A stretch of 64,000 bases of DNA, from assembly GCA_027605045.1 (NCBI GenBank), contig JAQFWX010000008.1:620001-684000 (forward strand), in the 5' to 3' direction. Every line of letters begins with the position of its first letter. The first letter of the stretch is position 1. The notes under the pieces are model-generated. The model saw only the letters and a list, made by a program, of their open reading frames with translations. It had not been told where the DNA came from and searched no databases. The DNA comes from Phallus indusiatus. Lineage: Eukaryota > Basidiomycota > Agaricomycetes > Phallales > Phallaceae. The position numbers and the translations under genes were made by a program. This document shows, in pieces, positions 48,980 to 61,563 of the stretch.

Positions 48980-50686
48980 ATGAACTCCCCTAGAATAATG
49001 AATGCCCAAACTCTTCGACGAGCAGTACACACTGCGTCAAAGCGGCAGCGTGCCATGGCCACAGAAATTCCAAGCTATGAATCCCTTGGTAATGAATGAA
49101 TTTGTTCGCTACAACTTCACTCACTCACTCGATCTCACTGTCTTTCAGCTAACCTTGAAAACGGCTTTAAGCCCCTCTCACTTAACCCCCTGGAAACATC
49201 CCAAAAACAATTCGCTTACACCGACTTTTTCAAAGACAAACTTCAACAAAAAAAGGATGATAATGTATGTGCAGTACTTGCCTTGTGGAACTTGACTGAC
49301 TCCCTCATTCACAACTGCATATACATAGACTTATCGTGTCTTCCGTAACCTCAACCGTACCATTGCCTCAAAATCTACCCTCGCTCGCTATGTTGATCCG
49401 TCAGGAAAAGAATCTACTCAGTCCATTAGCGTCTGGAGTAGTAACGACTATGTAAATATCAGAATTTACTCTTCTCTTGTCCATATTACTCACAGATAAT
49501 TTCTTAGCTCGGACTCTCCAAAAATCCAATCGTGACTTCGGCCGTTAAATCAGCTATAGAGGCTTACGGGGTTTCCGCCGGAGGATCGCGTAACATTGCT
49601 GGCCATAATAACCAAGTCTACTCTCTGGAAACTGCGCTTGCTAAATTCCATAACAAGGACGGCGCGCTCGTTTTCAGCAGTGGATACGTTGCAGGAAGCG
49701 AAACCCTCGACGCGCTAGGGAAACACATTCCAAATGTTGTTTTTCTCTCTGACAGCGAAAATCACGCGTCGATGATCACTGGAATGAGGAATAGCCGAGC
49801 CCGTCGCCTCATCTGGAAGCATAACGACATGGAGGATCTCGAGCGTCAGCTTCAGACACTCCCGCTCTCACAGCCCAAAGTTATCGCATTCGAAAGCGTT
49901 TACTCGATGAGTGGAAATGTCGCACCCATTCGTAACATTGTCCAACTCGCGAAAAAATATGGCGCCTTGACATTTCTAGACGAAGTACACGGTGTCGGTC
50001 TATACGGCCCCAACGGCGGCGGTGTGAGCGAGCATCTCGATTGGGATATCCATTACAACGGCAATCCATTGGGCCAACTTACTCTACAAGACGAGATAGA
50101 TATCATTTCGGGGACAATGGGCAAGGCATTTGGTACTTACGGTGGCTTCATCGCGACTTCTGCGGAAATAGCCGACATGGTGCGCTCCTTCGCTTCCGGC
50201 TTCATTTTCACGCTCGCACTCCCACCCGCTCTTATGGCCGGTGGTGTAGCATCCGTCGAGTACGTCGCCAAGAGTTCACAAGAGAGAGTGCATTTGGCCA
50301 GGAACGCTCTCCTGATGAAGAAGCTTCTAAATGAATATGATATTCCCGTTACGCCCAATCCAAGCCACATTCTGCCTGTTTTCGTGGGAGAAGCCGAGAA
50401 GACAAGAAGAGCCGCAGAGGTATTGTTGGACGAGCATGCGATTTATGTTACGCCAGTGAACGCTCCAAGCGTTCGACCGGGTCAGGAGATATTGAGAATC
50501 AGCCCAGGAGCAATGCACACAAGAGAGGATTGCTATGCGCTCGCAAAGGGTCTAGACCTCGTCTGGACAAAATTGGGCATCAAGCGGGGTCGTCAATGGG
50601 ATCCGACCGGACTGCGGTTCGAAAACAATCACAAACCTCTTTGGACATCAGATCAACTAGACCAAGCGACATCCAAGACTTTTTGA
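48980..50686 (+). CDS. HEM1: 5-Aminolevulinate synthase, mitochondrial
   Basis: PLP-dependent enzyme condensing glycine and succinyl-CoA, the first step of heme synthesis. Two in-frame ATGs (48980, 48998) open the first exon; NAQTLRRAVHTASKRQRAMA looks like a short presequence. Later exons: NLENGFKPLSLNPLETSQKQ, FAYTDFFKDKLQQKKDDN, TYRVFRNLNRTIASKS, then VWSSNDY joined by an intron to LGLSKNPIVTSAVKSAIEAY. The large exon has GGSRNIAGHNN, DGALVFSSGYVAGSETL, DSENHASMITGMRNSRARRL, FESVYSMSGNVAPI, FLDEVHGVGLYGPNGGGVSE and the PLP lysine in SGTMGKAFGTYGGF. The C-terminal part includes LRISPGAMHTREDCYALAKG. No Cys-Pro heme-regulatory motif is visible in the leader. At about 500 residues it is short for a fungal enzyme. 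Confidence 0.9.
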
Positions 50687-52208
50687 AGCTCAGTAGAATT
50701 GGTGTAAATAGTATAAAACTTCGTATATTAGAAAATGAGCACTTAATGTAACACTGCATATCGATATACTAGTATCTTTTGCTAAAATACTATCCAATGA
50801 CAAAGACTCACCGTTTGCCTGATAATTATTCCGCAATATGTCAAAACATATTCCATTCGGGATGCAATTTAAGGCGGGGGATACATTTCTATCGTTTTAG
50901 TCGAAGGGTCATAAATTAATTGCACTCCCCGGAAACACCGCATATATGTACAGTCAGCTCAGCTGACTATTGGTGGCCTTCCTAATTCCTCCAAGTTCGC
51001 ATAGTATAAATTCTTCTTCTTCTATACCAGCCTTTCTCACATCTTGAACTTGACCACACACCAACTTGGTGACTACGACGCTTGTGTCTTCATCTTAATA
51101 CATATAATATTGACGTTATCAAGTGGCAAACCACCGGCGACGAAATAAAGGAGCGTCTCAAGAACATCCCCGGCACACCTGTTCGCCGCGATGTCCGTCG
51201 TACCAGAACTCCTTTTCGTCAGAATATTTCTCCTCATTCCTGAAGGATCCCGTGGGCGTAAGCTTAACCACAACCGCTCACTGTAGTACTGCATCTGCGA
51301 GAATAGGGTGGAGTGAGCGTTCATTTTGTTACAGGATTATTTCTAGAACGTCTTTGCTTACAACAACATTAGAGATTTTATCGCCGTCGGACATCGCTAA
51401 TCAGGAACCATTTACATAAATATTCGTCTCCTCAACAACAACTTCGCACGACTCGGTCCCAACCACATGAACTCGAATAGCTGCTGCAATTGCAACTGGA
51501 GCAAAAAAGAATTCACGGACCTCACTAGTATGAAGCTTTCCAGCTTGTCTATCCAGCTCCTAAACGTTGTCTTGGGTTGTGAGGGTTGTGTGAGTCAAGA
51601 GGAACACCCCGGTATTTGTGATAGTCGTTTATCATGGAAGGGGGATGCCTAAACATGCTGTGGCGTGAAGAAGCGGACCTCGCGACGAACGGCTTGCAGA
51701 TTTATGCCCTTCCCATCAGGTAACCCCTGATTTCCAGAGGTTGATGTTCCTTCTCGTTGCACGTGAATCCGAATATTCAGTTTAAAATCTTCAATACAAA
51801 ATATATTTTGAAAAATCTACTGCCGACCTGCAGATTTATTTTCACGGTACAGACATCGCCCATGGGCTTGCAGGTATCGCTGACTTAGGAGACAAATAAA
51901 AAGTAAGTTGGGTAAGGTCGTTGTCCATCGTGGCGGCGAGAGTCAACAGTGAATAGTTGGAAACTGAAAGCTTTCGGACCCCATAAATAAGTTACAAGTG
52001 GCTTATAATTATCATATGTACTAAGTATGGTGTAATTTTTCCCTCCGCATTTCCGTCAGTCTTTCAATAAATGTTGTCACCAAAAAGTCCTATCTATTGT
52101 TGTAATGCAAATACATTTGATGTACATCCAGGCGGAAGGTCTTTTCCAACGTTGATAATTTATATATGAAGATCAGAAAGAAGTATTATTAATTGGTGGC
52201 GATTCTTC
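50687..52208. other. 1.5 kb gap with a possible Crinkler relic
   Basis: Apart from the short CRN-like stretch at about 51480-51570, no gene was recognised. It contains AT-rich segments and several short unsupported frames. Confidence 0.5.
51480..51570 (+). pseudogene. Possible second Crinkler fragment
   Basis: The stretch CTGCTGCAATTGCAACTGGA and the following GCAAAAAAGAATTCACGGAC resemble bases 29035-29070 of the Crinkler relic (CAACTTGAGCAAAAAGAATT then TACGGATCTC). Just downstream, YEAFQLVYPAP aligns in position with LFEAQCQRTFSG of the first relic. Frames are broken by stops. Short and weak, so treat as a hint. Confidence 0.4.
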
Positions 52209-53291
52209 TCAGTTTGATAGTTTCTTTATGCCTGTTTTACCAGGATCACTTTCATCCAAATAAAGACCTACGATCGAAAAAGTTAGAGGATTATAAATAA
52301 CCAAAACTGGAATGGGCTCCGTACCATGCTCTTCAATGTAGTCAATGACACATGAAGGAGTTAAATATCGTACACTCAGCCCCCGCCGAAGAAACAATCG
52401 AACCTAAAAGAACGAAATTGACGATTTCAAAATAACAGAAACTCTAACAAAACTAACCTTTGTGCTAGATACATCATTGTATATCATTTGATGCACTAAA
52501 TATATATTGTGTCTCCATTGGGCCAAAGCTTCCGTCGCAACCGATACATCAGTGCCAGCGCGTTCGATGATGAAAACGCCATATTTGCCGAGAATGTGTT
52601 CTAGCTAAAGACGCATATAAGGATGATATCCAAATCTCATGGGAACGAACTAGGGGCACACACATCTTCAGCTGACCACACTCCAGGCTCGGACATGGTC
52701 GCGATAAGATCTGAGCCGGCCAAAAGCATCACGCGGACAGGACGCTTCTCCCCTTAGGAAATTTTAATTTTAGCGCTTTTTGAGTCATTCCTGGGGAAAC
52801 GAAAAAGACTGACCATCAGCGGTTGCGACCCCTCCTCTGACAGTATTGATTTCGTAGTCGAAGTGGTCCAGCACGACGGCCGTTCGTTGATACTCGGGCT
52901 GGAAGGCTTCCCATGGATCCACCATCAGCCACGAACTTGTTTCCTCCGCCGCCAGAGTACACATAGTCACACTATCAGATAATGTCAAAGAATGCATGAA
53001 GAATGCCATGCATGATGCAGATATGTATTCGTACCGATGATGTGATGACAACAAACCAGGTTTGACGTATTTGTCACTGACGGGTGACAAATAGCCACCA
53101 ACGATCTCAAACTTGGTATTTTGGCGAATGTGGTCGACGGCCATCTCGAACATACGAAGGTGGAGATAAGTGACTGGACTGAACGAGCCACAGGCTACGA
53201 GGACAATAGGCGTCCTCGACGAGTCCTGTTGTACATGTCTGAAACGGTGTGTGGGGAATGTGCAGGGCGACTCCGACTGACACTTTGACAT
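52209..53291 (-). CDS. NMA1: Nicotinamide/nicotinate mononucleotide adenylyltransferase
   Basis: Makes NAD+ (or its acid form) from NMN and ATP. It starts at ATG 53289-53291 (MSKCQSESPCTFPTHRFRHV); an in-frame ATG at 53366 would add 25 residues. The nucleotidyltransferase motif is VACGSFSPVTYLHLRMFEMA. Then come FEIVGGYLSPVSDKYVKPGL, SSHHR, WLMVDPWEAFQPEYQRTAVV, LDHFDYEINTVRGGV, VRVMLLAGSDLIATMSEPGV and ERAGTDVSVATEAL. The ATP-binding SSTKVRLFLRRGLSVRYLTP is followed by SCVIDYIEEHG; splicing out a 60-base intron gives EEHGLYLDES, the usual end region. It stops at 52209 after KKLSN. All key motifs are intact. Confidence 0.93.
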
Positions 53292-54178
53292 AGTCGGAAG
53301 ACAAGTAAATAACTTGGCGCGGGTGGGAGAGGATTTCTCTATGCCGAGCCGAGTTTTGTAATGCATGATTATGGGGCATGCTATATATAGATTGGTCCGG
53401 TTACGTAACCATGAGTCATTCTGTTATGAATGCGTGCCAGCATTATCAAAGGGGGCTGGTTTCAATTTGATTTCACCGCCTTGGCCATTTGTGATTATTT
53501 TACAAAAATTGAATACCGTCAAGCCATGGCTACTATAAGAAATTGTCGTCCAGTGGAATGCCCCAAAAATGTCTAGTCGATTTCGGCAGACCCGATCGAA
53601 GCACCCTCAGCATTCAGATAAGAGAATGTCAAATTAGGCCTTTCCGCTATCCGTTCTGATTCTAGATAAAGAGAAAATAGCTGGCGAAATACGACTCGAC
53701 GCTGGAGTCTGAAGCTTCTGAAGGCCTACTTGTTAAACCTGGCCCGTTGTGTCATTCATGTTACGGTTCGTTTCGTGTCGTTCTCGACTAGTAGAGTCCT
53801 TTTTTGAGAAAATATGTATGAGATCATTAATAATCATATGTTTTGAAGAAACTGATTGAAACTATCATGCTTATAATCATGGATGTTTTTATAATCGAGT
53901 TCATACACGCGCGGGTCCGTTCTTCTCGGCTTACTTACATCCTTTGAATTTACATGCGCCCACTCCCGTGGATTCCTTAATTTATTCTGCGACAACAGCG
54001 TCGTTAGAAACTGCGTGACATATCCATTGGATTTAGACGGGGTCGCTACATGCAAGGCAATATGTATATTATACATGAGTAATCACAATTGCAATTGTAT
54101 GAAATTTACGCTAAATTAAGCTTCATGCATTATATCCTACAACTATAAAAAAAATGGAGCATGAATGTCTCCTCCATT
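53292..54178. other. Intergenic region between zinc-finger gene 3' end and NMA1 5' end
   Basis: About 890 bases. An 80-codon minus-strand frame at 53834-54076 is unsupported by family resemblance. The NMA1 promoter must lie near 53292-53600. Confidence 0.5.
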
Positions 54179-56162
54179 TCATTTTTTCTTATCGTGCGTA
54201 ATTCTATGTCGAGAGACTTGATCCGGACGAGCAAATCTTTTGTCGCATCCCGGGAAATTACATGAATACGGCCGATCACCAGTATGAGTTCGAATATGCT
54301 TGGATAAATTAGAAGATTCCGAAAAAGAGCTAGCAATTATACTTGTTTAATTTTATTTTCACTAACCAAAGAAAAGGAAACTCTTACCGATCACAGTATT
54401 TGCACTTGAAGGGTTTGCTCCCCGTATGTACTCGTCTGTGAATTGTCAACGCCCCCGCAATGGCGAAAGCTTTTCCGCACCCCGGCTCGGGACAAATAAA
54501 TGGTTCTACGATTTCAATTTGATTAATTGGGAAAGAGTGTTTTTATGGGGGAAAAAATCCTTACTTTCTTTCGTGTGACGCCGCATATGCTGTTGTAATG
54601 TCGCAGCCTCCGAAAAATGCTGATCGCATAATTCGCATTTGAAAGGCCGGTAGCCTATTTTTGAAAAAGAAAAAAATTGGATTTGTAAACTCTTACACAC
54701 CATTACCAATGGTCTCTGATAACTCACCGGTATGGGATTGAATATGCCGTAAAATTTTTTGCTTACTAGAAAAGCCAGATTCTCCATGACGATGACAGTC
54801 TGCCCAGTGACAGTGGTATCGAGAACTTCCCATCCCAACATGCTCATCCGTTAAATGCTGCGTTAGGTCTGCAGGCGAAGTAAAAGCGACATTCGCCATC
54901 GGACAATCACGCCAACGGCAAAATAATTCAACTGTATCTCCAATAGATCTGGAGATATTTCCAGATGGCAGTGCATTGGCATCTCTGATAATAGTAAGAT
55001 CAGGACATGGATTCCCAATGAGGGAAACTGGTGCCGTTTCAACCGGAATAGGTAGTGTTTCTACGTGATCCTGTTGAATGTGTCTGAGGAGGTCAAAGTA
55101 GGTTTCCGTGAAAGCATTTGTGGCTGAACTTGAAGGACCTGCTGCAGTTGGCGAAACTAGTGAATGGAAAAAGTTACAATCGTTCCACAGACAGGGTATA
55201 TCAACTTGAGATCCGTTCGAAGGGAAATGACAATCGCTAGGCTGTCCGTTGAACTGGCCGAAATACTGGTTCAAATGATCCGTCGTGAGATGACTGGCGA
55301 GGTCTTGGGACGAGGGTAGTAGCAGTCCGCATTTCTCCCATAAGCAACGGTCTCCTTCCTCATCCGATTTGATATTGAAATTAGTTGATGCAGCAGATGG
55401 TATCAATAAAGCTGAGCTAGTAGAGATGTCTGGCGTGGATCGCAAAGAACTACTGGAAGTGAGCACGGGAGAGAACAAAGCAGATGCGGGAGATGAAGGG
55501 GTCGGAGTCCGCTCTAAGGTGGTGGGGTGGAGTAACGATGTTGTCGTGTACGGGACATTTGAACCGGTTTGACTTGGAGAACAATACTTTATGCATGAGC
55601 CTCGTCGGAAATAATGAGGATAATCGTTAATATTGCAAGCGCACAAAAACGCTTCAAGGGAGTCGTCAGCAGCAGAGTTCCAATCCAACGGTGGGTAGCC
55701 ATGCTCGACGTTCGGCGGGTGTGTGAAGTTTGCCTTTGGTATGGCAGATAGTCCTGTGGCCTAAAGAAGATTTTGTGAGAATTATATAAAATTAACATCC
55801 TTATACGAACAGCTCCCGTAAAAATGCTCTGGCATTCGTTCGAACCACAGATCGTCTGGGACGTGTCGAAACAGGAGTCGCAGGCGTCGATACATTGCTC
55901 CTGACAGGGCACGACCAAACAGCGATCGGTACATTGTTCGTTCTCTAGATTTATACCGCAAGTTTCGACGTCGCATTCAGATACGCATTGGTCGCACTCC
56001 GATGGGGACATGGTGCGCATGTCAAACTGGGAACCAGCGCAAAGAGAAGTCGAGCAAAAAGAGCTTGAGGGCTGCAAAAGAAACATGTCAATAAATCTGA
56101 GAAAAGAAAATGTTTCCAGAAGAGTAAATTCTTACAGCGGCGGAAATACATTTTGCATCCAT
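54179..56162 (-). CDS. Zap1-like multi-C2H2 zinc-finger transcription factor
   Basis: ATG at 56160-56162 gives MDAKCISAA. An intron leads into a very cysteine-rich segment: [75 protein letters not shown]. The next exon brings [16 protein letters not shown], then a Ser/Thr-rich stretch. Eight C2H2-type fingers follow: [117 protein letters not shown] and [20 protein letters not shown]. The widely spaced first fingers plus the tandem C-terminal fingers resemble the zinc-responsive regulator Zap1. A zinc-sensing role is inference. It ends HDKKK with TGA at 54179. Confidence 0.82.
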
Positions 56163-57582
56163 AACGAATAGGTTAATAAACTCGCGGAATGGACACCCCA
56201 ACAGTCTCCCGAATTCTCAAATCCGGCTCCGACGGCTGACAAAGCTACACTGGCACAGAAATTTCCCATTGACTTGCCGAACGGCATTGCCGCGACGAAA
56301 TGAATACTAACCTTGTACTCAGTTTTCAACAACGTGCCTTCTAATAACGCTGACACACTGCTATATGTAAAGTGCCGAAGTCTTAACATCGCAGATGTTG
56401 ATGGAGAAATAATGCCATTTATCTCTTCCAAATACAATGGTTAGGTTGCCCATCATGTGTTATTACCAAGTTGCCCCGAGACCAGGCCAGCCAAGTGGAT
56501 GATTCACCGAATCCCGTGGAGGTGATTCTCGGATGTTGTTCGTTGTTCTTTTTTGTGGACGACCGAAGTAACTCTCTCGCCTTGAGTTGCTCTATGCAGC
56601 CTGCTCTCCGAAACAGTGGGTTGAATAATATATGTCTAATTTACTATCTACTGATACTTTGTATATTACCATGGACTAAAATAAATGATTTTCGGTCGTA
56701 AAGCGACCGTGCCAAGTGTATAAATAAATCGAACCTCCTCCAAGCTCCTCACTTGCATTCGATTTTGATGAGGGTCGCATAGAATATCATATGACAAGGA
56801 TCAATAACAAATGTGGCAAAGACAGCCACATCTACCTCAGTTTGGGTAAACAAGGCGAAAACTTTCAATTTCATCTCAGAATGCTCTTCGTTCTCTTCGA
56901 CGTCACGGACGCCCGACGAGGGGCCCGTCGTTCTCACATTTCTATCCTCACCCCGAAAAGCTTCTCACAGAATACACTGGTGAAAGTACGGACGCACGCT
57001 AAAACAAGAGCCGGAGATGAAATGGGTCTGGCAAACAAAAGACTGTGTTTGATGGGCTGCCTGCCTGTCAGTGCGCCTTTTGTCGCGAGGACGGCCTTCG
57101 TTGGGCGGTGTGGATGATGAGGGTGTATTCAACATATGTCGAACAACGAACTGTCCGAGAATACTCGCCTTACATCCTTTCATGGCATACTGTACAGATC
57201 ATACATCATAACCGTCATTTTTTCTCATTCGAGCCTCGCAATAGCACACCAGTGCGCTGACTGGTTATGAGCGTTTGAAACCATACCATCGCCTTACAGG
57301 AAAAACAAGTATCTAAACAATTTTGACGTGCGTGCCCTGAGCGATCATCGATGAAAGTCCAGAAAGCACTGATGCATATTTTCTTGCTCTCTTAAGGGTG
57401 AGCCCCGCAGAACTTGTTTTTGACACTTCCGGCGTACAAATCGTAGGATTACTTTGCTTGCAGTACACCAGCACAACTCCTTAAACATCAACCAAACCCA
57501 AGAATAAAAACTGATATTCACTGGAACGAGCATTTCTAATATTGAGTATTTCTATCAACAAAAGAAATAGTCTATACAGAAT
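56163..57582. other. 1.4 kb gap upstream of the zinc-finger gene
   Basis: No gene was recognised. A 108-codon plus-strand frame at 56791-57117 has no coding-like features. The region presumably holds the zinc-finger gene promoter and the 3' UTR of the Fap1-type gene. Confidence 0.5.
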
Positions 57583-60500
57583 CTAATCCGACTCCCAATT
57601 ATCACGAACGCTACTATTCAGCGGCTTATCTGTGTTTTCCTGCTTTGGCACCGTGATTTCTAGTTTCGGAGCGGTCTCCGTTCCTATTGCCTTCGTAGAA
57701 CTAGACATATTGCCTTGGTTGGGTGCAGCGACGACGGACGTCCAGCCTCGATTCATAGTAGCAGAGGGACCCGCTAACCGAGAAGAGGAGGGCTGGTTGA
57801 ATGGGGCGGATGCTGGACGTGAGGATATGGTCCGCAAATCAGCCAATTTGCCCAAATTTGCTGAACCAGAGGCGCTTTGGTTAACTACGGCTGTGAGTAA
57901 AGGAGTGGGTATACGCGTATCTATCCTCCTGAATATTTGGATACTACAAAAGTGTTAGACTTGAAATGAAAGGCTGCAGTATAGAATCGTACCTTCGCCG
58001 TGGCTCTGGGTCGATCAATTGCGTGTCAGTACGATATAAATGACAGAGCTAGGAAGTAATCAATCATCATCAATAACTTAAGACGGTAGTGTACTCACTT
58101 CGCGAACAAATTTGCGACGGTTTTCCGGAGTATACGGAAGTATTTGAGATTTTCTATCAGAGTTAACGAACCTAACGTAGCTTGTCAGCTGATATACCTA
58201 GAGATTAACGCAGTGCATTACTCGTTTAGGGTGTTCTCTACAGCAGCGAGGAACTTGAGATTGGCCTTTGCAAAAGCAACCAGTTCGTCCGAATAGGTGA
58301 CATTGGGCTTTTCTTTCCTATCTGGAGATATACCTAAAGCCTCGGCAAGTTTAGCATTGCGTTTAGCAATTGCACATTCGTCCCGGCACTGAAGCTGAGG
58401 GGCATTCCGATTCGGGTTTGAAAAACTCTTGCCGCACTTTGTGGGTTGTTGAAAGCGACCACAAGGACACGTCACGGTAACAGTAGCCGTGCATGGTTCA
58501 GATTCATTGCATATTGATGGTGCATGACAAGGCAATGTACATGGATGATTATCCGGATGGCTAAGAAAAAAGTAACTTAGCAAATAATATCTAGGTCATT
58601 ATTATTCAATTAACTTACCATAATTTGCGAGGCTTTCCGCAGATGGAAGGACAAGGTCCACAAGCATCTCCGTGACAAGAGCGTTTACATTTGTGGAATC
58701 CACAGTCAAGAAGTCTAGAGGTAATGAGAATTTGAAAGCTGTCGAAAAAAAGTTCGTAACTTACTTTCCACATAATTGACCACATAAAACCGTCTCCTGA
58801 GAGCATCGGACATTGTTAACATTCATTTTTCCGCAGGAGCATAACTTGCTCGTCAGGAACGGACAGGGTGGACATGGCACCGAGTCGTCATGACAGTGGT
58901 GAGGGGCTTTGTCATGTCCACACTGGGGAGGAGGACGAATACAAGGATATGTGCAGGATATAACTGTTCCACATGGGACAGGCGGTTCAATGATCGTTTG
59001 TCCACAGTGGCAAATCATCTATGAAGATCTGTTAGCTAAATATGAAGGGATAAAAGTAAATCAAAACCCATTCACCTCCTCAAAGGACGACTGCAAACAG
59101 GGAGGACAAAGTCCACGATGATCTGCTTCTGTGCATCTAGGCGGGTTATGAGTAACGAGTTTAATGACGCAATATTCTCGAGATATGTACCTATGTAAGC
59201 CACAAGATAAGAACTTCCCACAAACTAAATCGCATGTATGCCATATTCTCTCAGAATCCTCCCAATGGTCTTCGGGCCTCTGAGAAGGTCCTTTCTTCTT
59301 GGATTTATTTGGCTTACTTCGACTTACACTGCCCAAAGGACAGCATATGCGCGAACACTGATGTCGACCACATAATCGCAAAGCTCCACAAACTTTATCG
59401 CAGAGGAATGGATCTTGCTGTTCTAATTCTTCCTTTTGCCGTTCATGGCAAAGTATTTGTCGCACAGTTAAACCACAACGGCAAGGTACTTTTGTCAATA
59501 CCTTACAGGGGGGACAGGACGAAGTATGACCTAACAAAAAGGTAAATAGATGTCCACAATAAGGTAAAAATACCTCATACACGTCTCAGCGCAAGTGTGC
59601 AAACATCCTTCTAAACGCTTGTCGCATACAGATTGACAAGAAGGAATCGCGTCCGTGCACTTTGTCCTTTGTGTATCGGAAATATCAGAAAGAAGTTGCT
59701 TGCCACATGGACAGGTGGTTACACGCTGGGGATCAAACGGACACGCGAGTGGTGTCGGAGACGGTACATGACACCTCTGCAATGGGGATTAACCAAGTAA
59801 CAATATTTACGAATGTCTGTGGCTTACCTTCGAACAGAAGTGTGAACCACAATCAAAGGCTCTAAAAATGGTTTAATATGTGATAGACTACGAAGTCAGA
59901 AATATATACCTTCCACATGTGTTACCACAATCAAAGCGTCCTGACCAGCGTACTTCACCTTGTTTGGCGTCTAGTACGTAAGCTTCACGGGCCAACTCCA
60001 AACCACTCCCACATTGCACTTCTTTCGTAGTTTGTCCACAAAAGCAAGTTATATCCTCAAATTTATCACAATCTCCACAATCCCCGGGGTGACATGGACG
60101 GTTGCATGAGTGAATTTGGCACCGGAGAAGGCGTCCGCAAACTGCACCGCAGGAATTGATGGTTTGGTCTGTAGGATGGGAATTTTCACAGCGCACGGCG
60201 TTAGTTACTTTTCCACAATGGCACTTGACATAAACGGTTAAATTGCAAGGTGGACACGGTCCTTCAACACTAAGTTAGAACTGCTTGTTGGGAAAGTATC
60301 TAAAACATACCTGGATGACAGCTCAATGGACATGGGTGATCGCATGCCATCCGTCGACGAGTACAAGATGCCCCGCAGCTAACGTATGCATATAAGATAC
60401 GCTTGATTCATCTAACACGAGTATATAAGATATGACCAACCTGTGTGGTGTTGAAACTCCTGGTTTTGGATCAGTGACCGAACCGCAAAAACATCTTATT

Positions 60501-61313
60501 AACCAGTCAGTATTGTGACACAAGGACGACGGATAACAGCCCAACTCACAAATACCCCCGTGGCACATTGTTACGTTTGGTCTGACATCCCGGACATCGC
60601 CAATATTCAAGCTCGTCTGTGACACCTCTGGTTTGCAATGCATCTCGTACATCTTTTACGCTTTTCTTGGCCCAATCTTTGATGCACTTTAGATGGAAAG
60701 GAGTCCAACAGCAGGAGGATACATCGCTGCCAAGAGAACAGGACCAAATAGGCTGAGCCGGATGAAGGGGATTAAAGCAAATAGGACAATCGGGGTACGG
60801 GGGTGTTTTAAGGGAGTGGATGAGTCTCGTAGTTAAATCACTGTCTGGAGGTGGACTCTTTGACCTCGTGGAGGACATCGTGTGAGCAGAGTGAGTTAGC
60901 CGCGCTCCAAACTGGCCTCTTCGACTAGAATTATCTTTGCTACGATGACGGGATTTACTGGTTGTAGCAGTACTGCTATTTGCAGGTCTATCGTGATCAA
61001 TAGCCTGTCCCTGTCCGTCGGCTTGGGAGGAGGAAACTTCGCCTGGCATGGTTGCCTGTTTAACTATGGTTGGATTTCTCGCAGATTGTCTAGGTCTGTT
61101 CTTCTCTCCAGAACGATTACGTTGATCAGTTTGGGTATTGGAATCGTGCCCAGCTCTCTTAGATGGACGCCCTGTATTACGACCACGATCACCGCGGCCA
61201 TTTCTACCACGTCGTGCAGAGGAATGTGATTGGTCAGGATCTCTATTCCGTTGATTTATTATTTCATTGCTTGTACTTGGAGGATCTGGTGGATCTGGAG
61301 GGATATTTGACAT
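57583..61313 (-). CDS. FAP1: NF-X1-type zinc-finger protein (Fap1 homologue)
   Basis: Large protein with a disordered Arg/Ser/Asn-rich N terminus ([20 protein letters not shown]), then a RING-type finger [49 protein letters not shown]. Many NF-X1 fingers follow, for example CKLQIHS-like [135 protein letters not shown] and [17 protein letters not shown]. The C-terminal part has [40 protein letters not shown] and [13 protein letters not shown], an R3H-like domain. It ends [10 protein letters not shown]. In yeast Fap1 binds FKBP12 (Fpr1), and NF-X1 proteins act in transcription and ubiquitination. Around fifteen introns. Confidence 0.92.
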
Positions 61314-61563
61314 AAACGAAGTAGTAGGTGTCAGAGTTGAGATGTTGGTTTCTGTGAGGAAAGACGATGAGCTTTATACACGGAAGCTGACTCAGCAGCC
61401 GGCACCGAAGTGAGACGGAGCTTCTTGATCTTTACTTGCCTTGGCCATCTTCGGGCCTTTCCAGATGACTCGGTAAGAATTAATTGACTAATGATGATGT
61501 GGTATAAACTACAATAAGCTTGTTGCCAAAATCGGATTATAATTTAATACACGGCATATCTAC

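Noticed and set aside
53834..54076. 80-codon minus-strand frame
   Set aside because: Isolated, no recognisable features, not joinable to the zinc-finger gene by clear splice sites.
56791..57117. 108-codon plus-strand frame in the 1.4 kb gap
   Set aside because: No motif, no intron structure, and a competing antisense frame of similar quality.
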